A model generated the notes under the pieces. It was not told the origin of the DNA, did no database searches, and was given only the letters and a program-made list of their open reading frames with translations. Positions 62,501-64,000 of a DNA stretch of 64,000 bases are shown one piece after another. Position numbers and translations under genes: made by a program. Every line of letters starts with the position of its first letter. Position 1 is the stretch's first letter. The stretch comes from Daphnia carinata. Its lineage: Eukaryota > Arthropoda > Branchiopoda > Diplostraca > Daphniidae. The stretch is taken from contig NC_081339.1 in NCBI RefSeq assembly GCF_022539665.2, positions 3,224,017 to 3,288,016 of the forward strand. The letters are read 5' to 3'.

Positions 62501-63272
62501 TTTCCCCCTTTTTTTTTAAAATTAACTCTTATGTGCGATAGAAGATGAAAGGGCGGATGCGATTCGAGTGTTGGCTACGTTTTCAATCCACAGACGCAAG
62601 AATTTTTGGCGCGCGTTTTCAAATAATTAATTATTCTTTTTCATTTTTGAAAATTGCTCCTCCTCCTCCTCCTCCTTCACAAAAAAAAAAAAGGACTACA
62701 ATGACGACATCCGACAAGAGCAACTACGTGAAATGCAAATGATGAGCGGAGGTCCCGGCGGGGGTGTTGCCAGTAGCGGATGTTCCAGTAATAACAGTTG
62801 CGGCAATTCGAGTCAAGACGTCGACAACGCCGTCCAACAACAACAACAACAGCAACAACAACAACAACAACAACAACATCTCGCAGCTGTGCGTAGCGTC
62901 GCCGGCCTGACGTCGTCAACATCAAACGTCATGACGCTAAACAGCCCACTCCATCAACATTTATCCGTACGTACCAAACATTTCGAAATACAAAAAAACA
63001 AAACAAAAGAATTCCAGGAAACAGAATACAAAATTGGTTCTTTTGAAAGGCTATGGCCAATCAACAGCAAAATGGAATGGCGGCTCCATTACAGCGGGCC
63101 GTCGCAGCCGCCGCTGCTGCCGCCGCTGTCAATTATCCTCCCGTGCTTCCTTTGACGATGCATCCGGCCCTAAGGGGTTTATGCAAACCATCGCAAAACC
63201 TTTCCATCGGCCTGACAGCAGCCGGTAAGTGAAGCGAGAAACAAAAAAATAATGTTCACAAATACAAGAAAA

Positions 63273-63309
<37 letters not shown>

Positions 63310-63850
63310 GTTTTCCAAGATCAAAATAGAACATCAATTGATCTATTTCTATCGTGTCAGTTCATGTGGTGTGTATGGGGAAAGTGCATGGCACATTCCA
63401 TTTACCCAAATACGGTGGGGGAGGTTCGAAATTGTTTGTATTGTTTGTATATCCTCGATTCGAATAACTGCAACTAACTCTTGCGTGCCCCTCTTTTTCT
63501 TTCTTTCTCTATACGCCCTTCCTCCTTTTCTTTTTCTCCCGGACGGGCACGTTCCATTACACAACAGCCGGAACGTCTAACCTACTGAATCGATACCGGC
63601 CGAACGCGGGCAATGGCGCTGCGCTGCAATTGGCCAACGGACCCAACGGGATGATTAACTTGAACCAACAGCACCTACACCATCATCATCATCATCGCTA
63701 TCGTCCTGCAGCTACCGGTTTGGCCAGCCATCGTCCATCCGGATACAAGGATAATAATAACGATAACATTTACGCAGATGCCATCGGCGGAGGTGCAACG
63801 AGCGATCCGGCGGCCGTAGCTGCAGTCGCAGCCTTGGAACTTTATCACAG
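55597..63850 (+). CDS. KHDRBS/Sam68-type STAR RNA-binding protein, 5' part
   Basis: Seven exons join in frame: 55597-55810, 59983-60146, 60471-60587, 60879-61025, 62694-62966, 63050-63224 and 63568-63850. They give 457 residues and continue past the window. STAR proteins bind U/A-rich RNA as dimers and regulate splicing in the nucleus. Residues 43-78 ([15 protein letters not shown]... EIERLL) match the Qua1 dimer domain. Residues about 107-214 are a long KH domain with [21 protein letters not shown] at 135-138 being the RNA-contact loop, followed by [12 protein letters not shown] and [35 protein letters not shown] next to the KH domain resembles the conserved segment after KH in Sam68 relatives. 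Then come Gly/Ser-rich sequence, Q14, an Ala-rich stretch and a His6 run. Intron 1 is 4.2 kb. The closest families are KHDRBS1-3 and fly Qkr58E/Kep1; which one cannot be decided here. Confidence 0.9.
59827..59982 (+). other. intron 1 3' end with long CT tract
   Basis: Before the exon 2 acceptor of the KH gene there are CT repeats at about 59,820-59,838 and 59,948-59,967, and a C run at 59,869-59,882. The (CT)n lies about 15-35 bases before the AG and probably serves as the polypyrimidine tract. Pyrimidine-tract binding proteins could act here; that is inference. Confidence 0.4.
62838..62878 (+). repeat. CAA/CAG tract coding polyglutamine
   Basis: Fourteen Gln codons in exon 5 of the KH gene, mostly CAA with one or two CAG. 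The mixed codons would reduce slippage. The tract follows a Ser/Asn-rich linker after the KH domain and is likely length-variable between strains. Confidence 0.9.
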
Positions 63851-64000
63851 GTGAATTTTCTTTTGACGTGATGAACGAAAATTCACGTTCGTTCAGCCGG
63901 GGGTGAGAGGGGAAAAAAGGAAAAAAAAAAAAACGAGGACGACGATGATGGATGAACTTTGAACCTGCCACACACACACACACACACGGCCATATAAAAA

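Noticed and set aside
63274-63306. A33 run as a retroposon tail
   Set aside because: It is inside an intron of the KH gene with no body sequence or target duplication recognisable beside it.

Overview
The window looks like nuclear DNA of a small crustacean, most probably a water flea (Daphnia). The evidence is compact genes with short GT-AG introns (about 60-130 bp, with a few of 0.7-4 kb), a Tyr-Tyr-Thr repeat protein of a kind I associate with Daphnia, arthropod-type U-shaped/FOG and Sam68-like genes, and long gene-poor tracts full of poly-A/T, poly-G/C and CA/GT/GA repeats. Nothing is organised like bacterial DNA. The species call is inference.

Layout. 1-327 is the 3' end of a Tyr-rich repeat protein gene (+). 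328-11,500 is transposon territory: a foldback element (1,949-6,671) whose 1.4-kb inverted arms carry a decayed multi-exon gene and whose centre holds three tRNA-like sequences; then a 347-bp hairpin-rich element (7,777-8,123) beside a 35-bp minisatellite. 11,553-14,873 (+) is a complete 12-exon ecto-5'-nucleotidase gene (599 codons plus stop). 16,498-22,057 (-) holds five exons, including the 3' end, of a nine-zinc-finger FOG/U-shaped transcription cofactor gene, with an apparent one-base frame break. 22,058-40,900 is a gene desert. 40,900-47,450 is a second mobile or degenerate zone: two exons of an unrecognised gene, a minisatellite, a second copy of the hairpin element in inverted orientation, and a second cluster of three tRNA-like sequences. 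47,450-55,596 has no gene I can support. 55,597-63,850 (+) holds the first seven coding exons of a KHDRBS/Sam68-type (STAR) RNA-binding protein gene that runs off the right edge.

The three host genes act separately: extracellular AMP hydrolysis, GATA-factor co-regulation, and RNA binding or splicing. There is no sign of joint regulation.

The most unusual object is the hairpin element at 7,777-8,123 and 46,199-46,546. Both copies have identical 22-bp terminal inverted repeats. In one strand direction they fold into a series of hairpins, two of them capped by UNCG tetraloops. Differences between the copies are often paired (G-C to A-T in both arms) or converted to G-U pairs that exist only on that strand. 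This suggests selection on an RNA, carried in a larger repeat that also includes a minisatellite. All comparisons were made by eye; no database search was possible.
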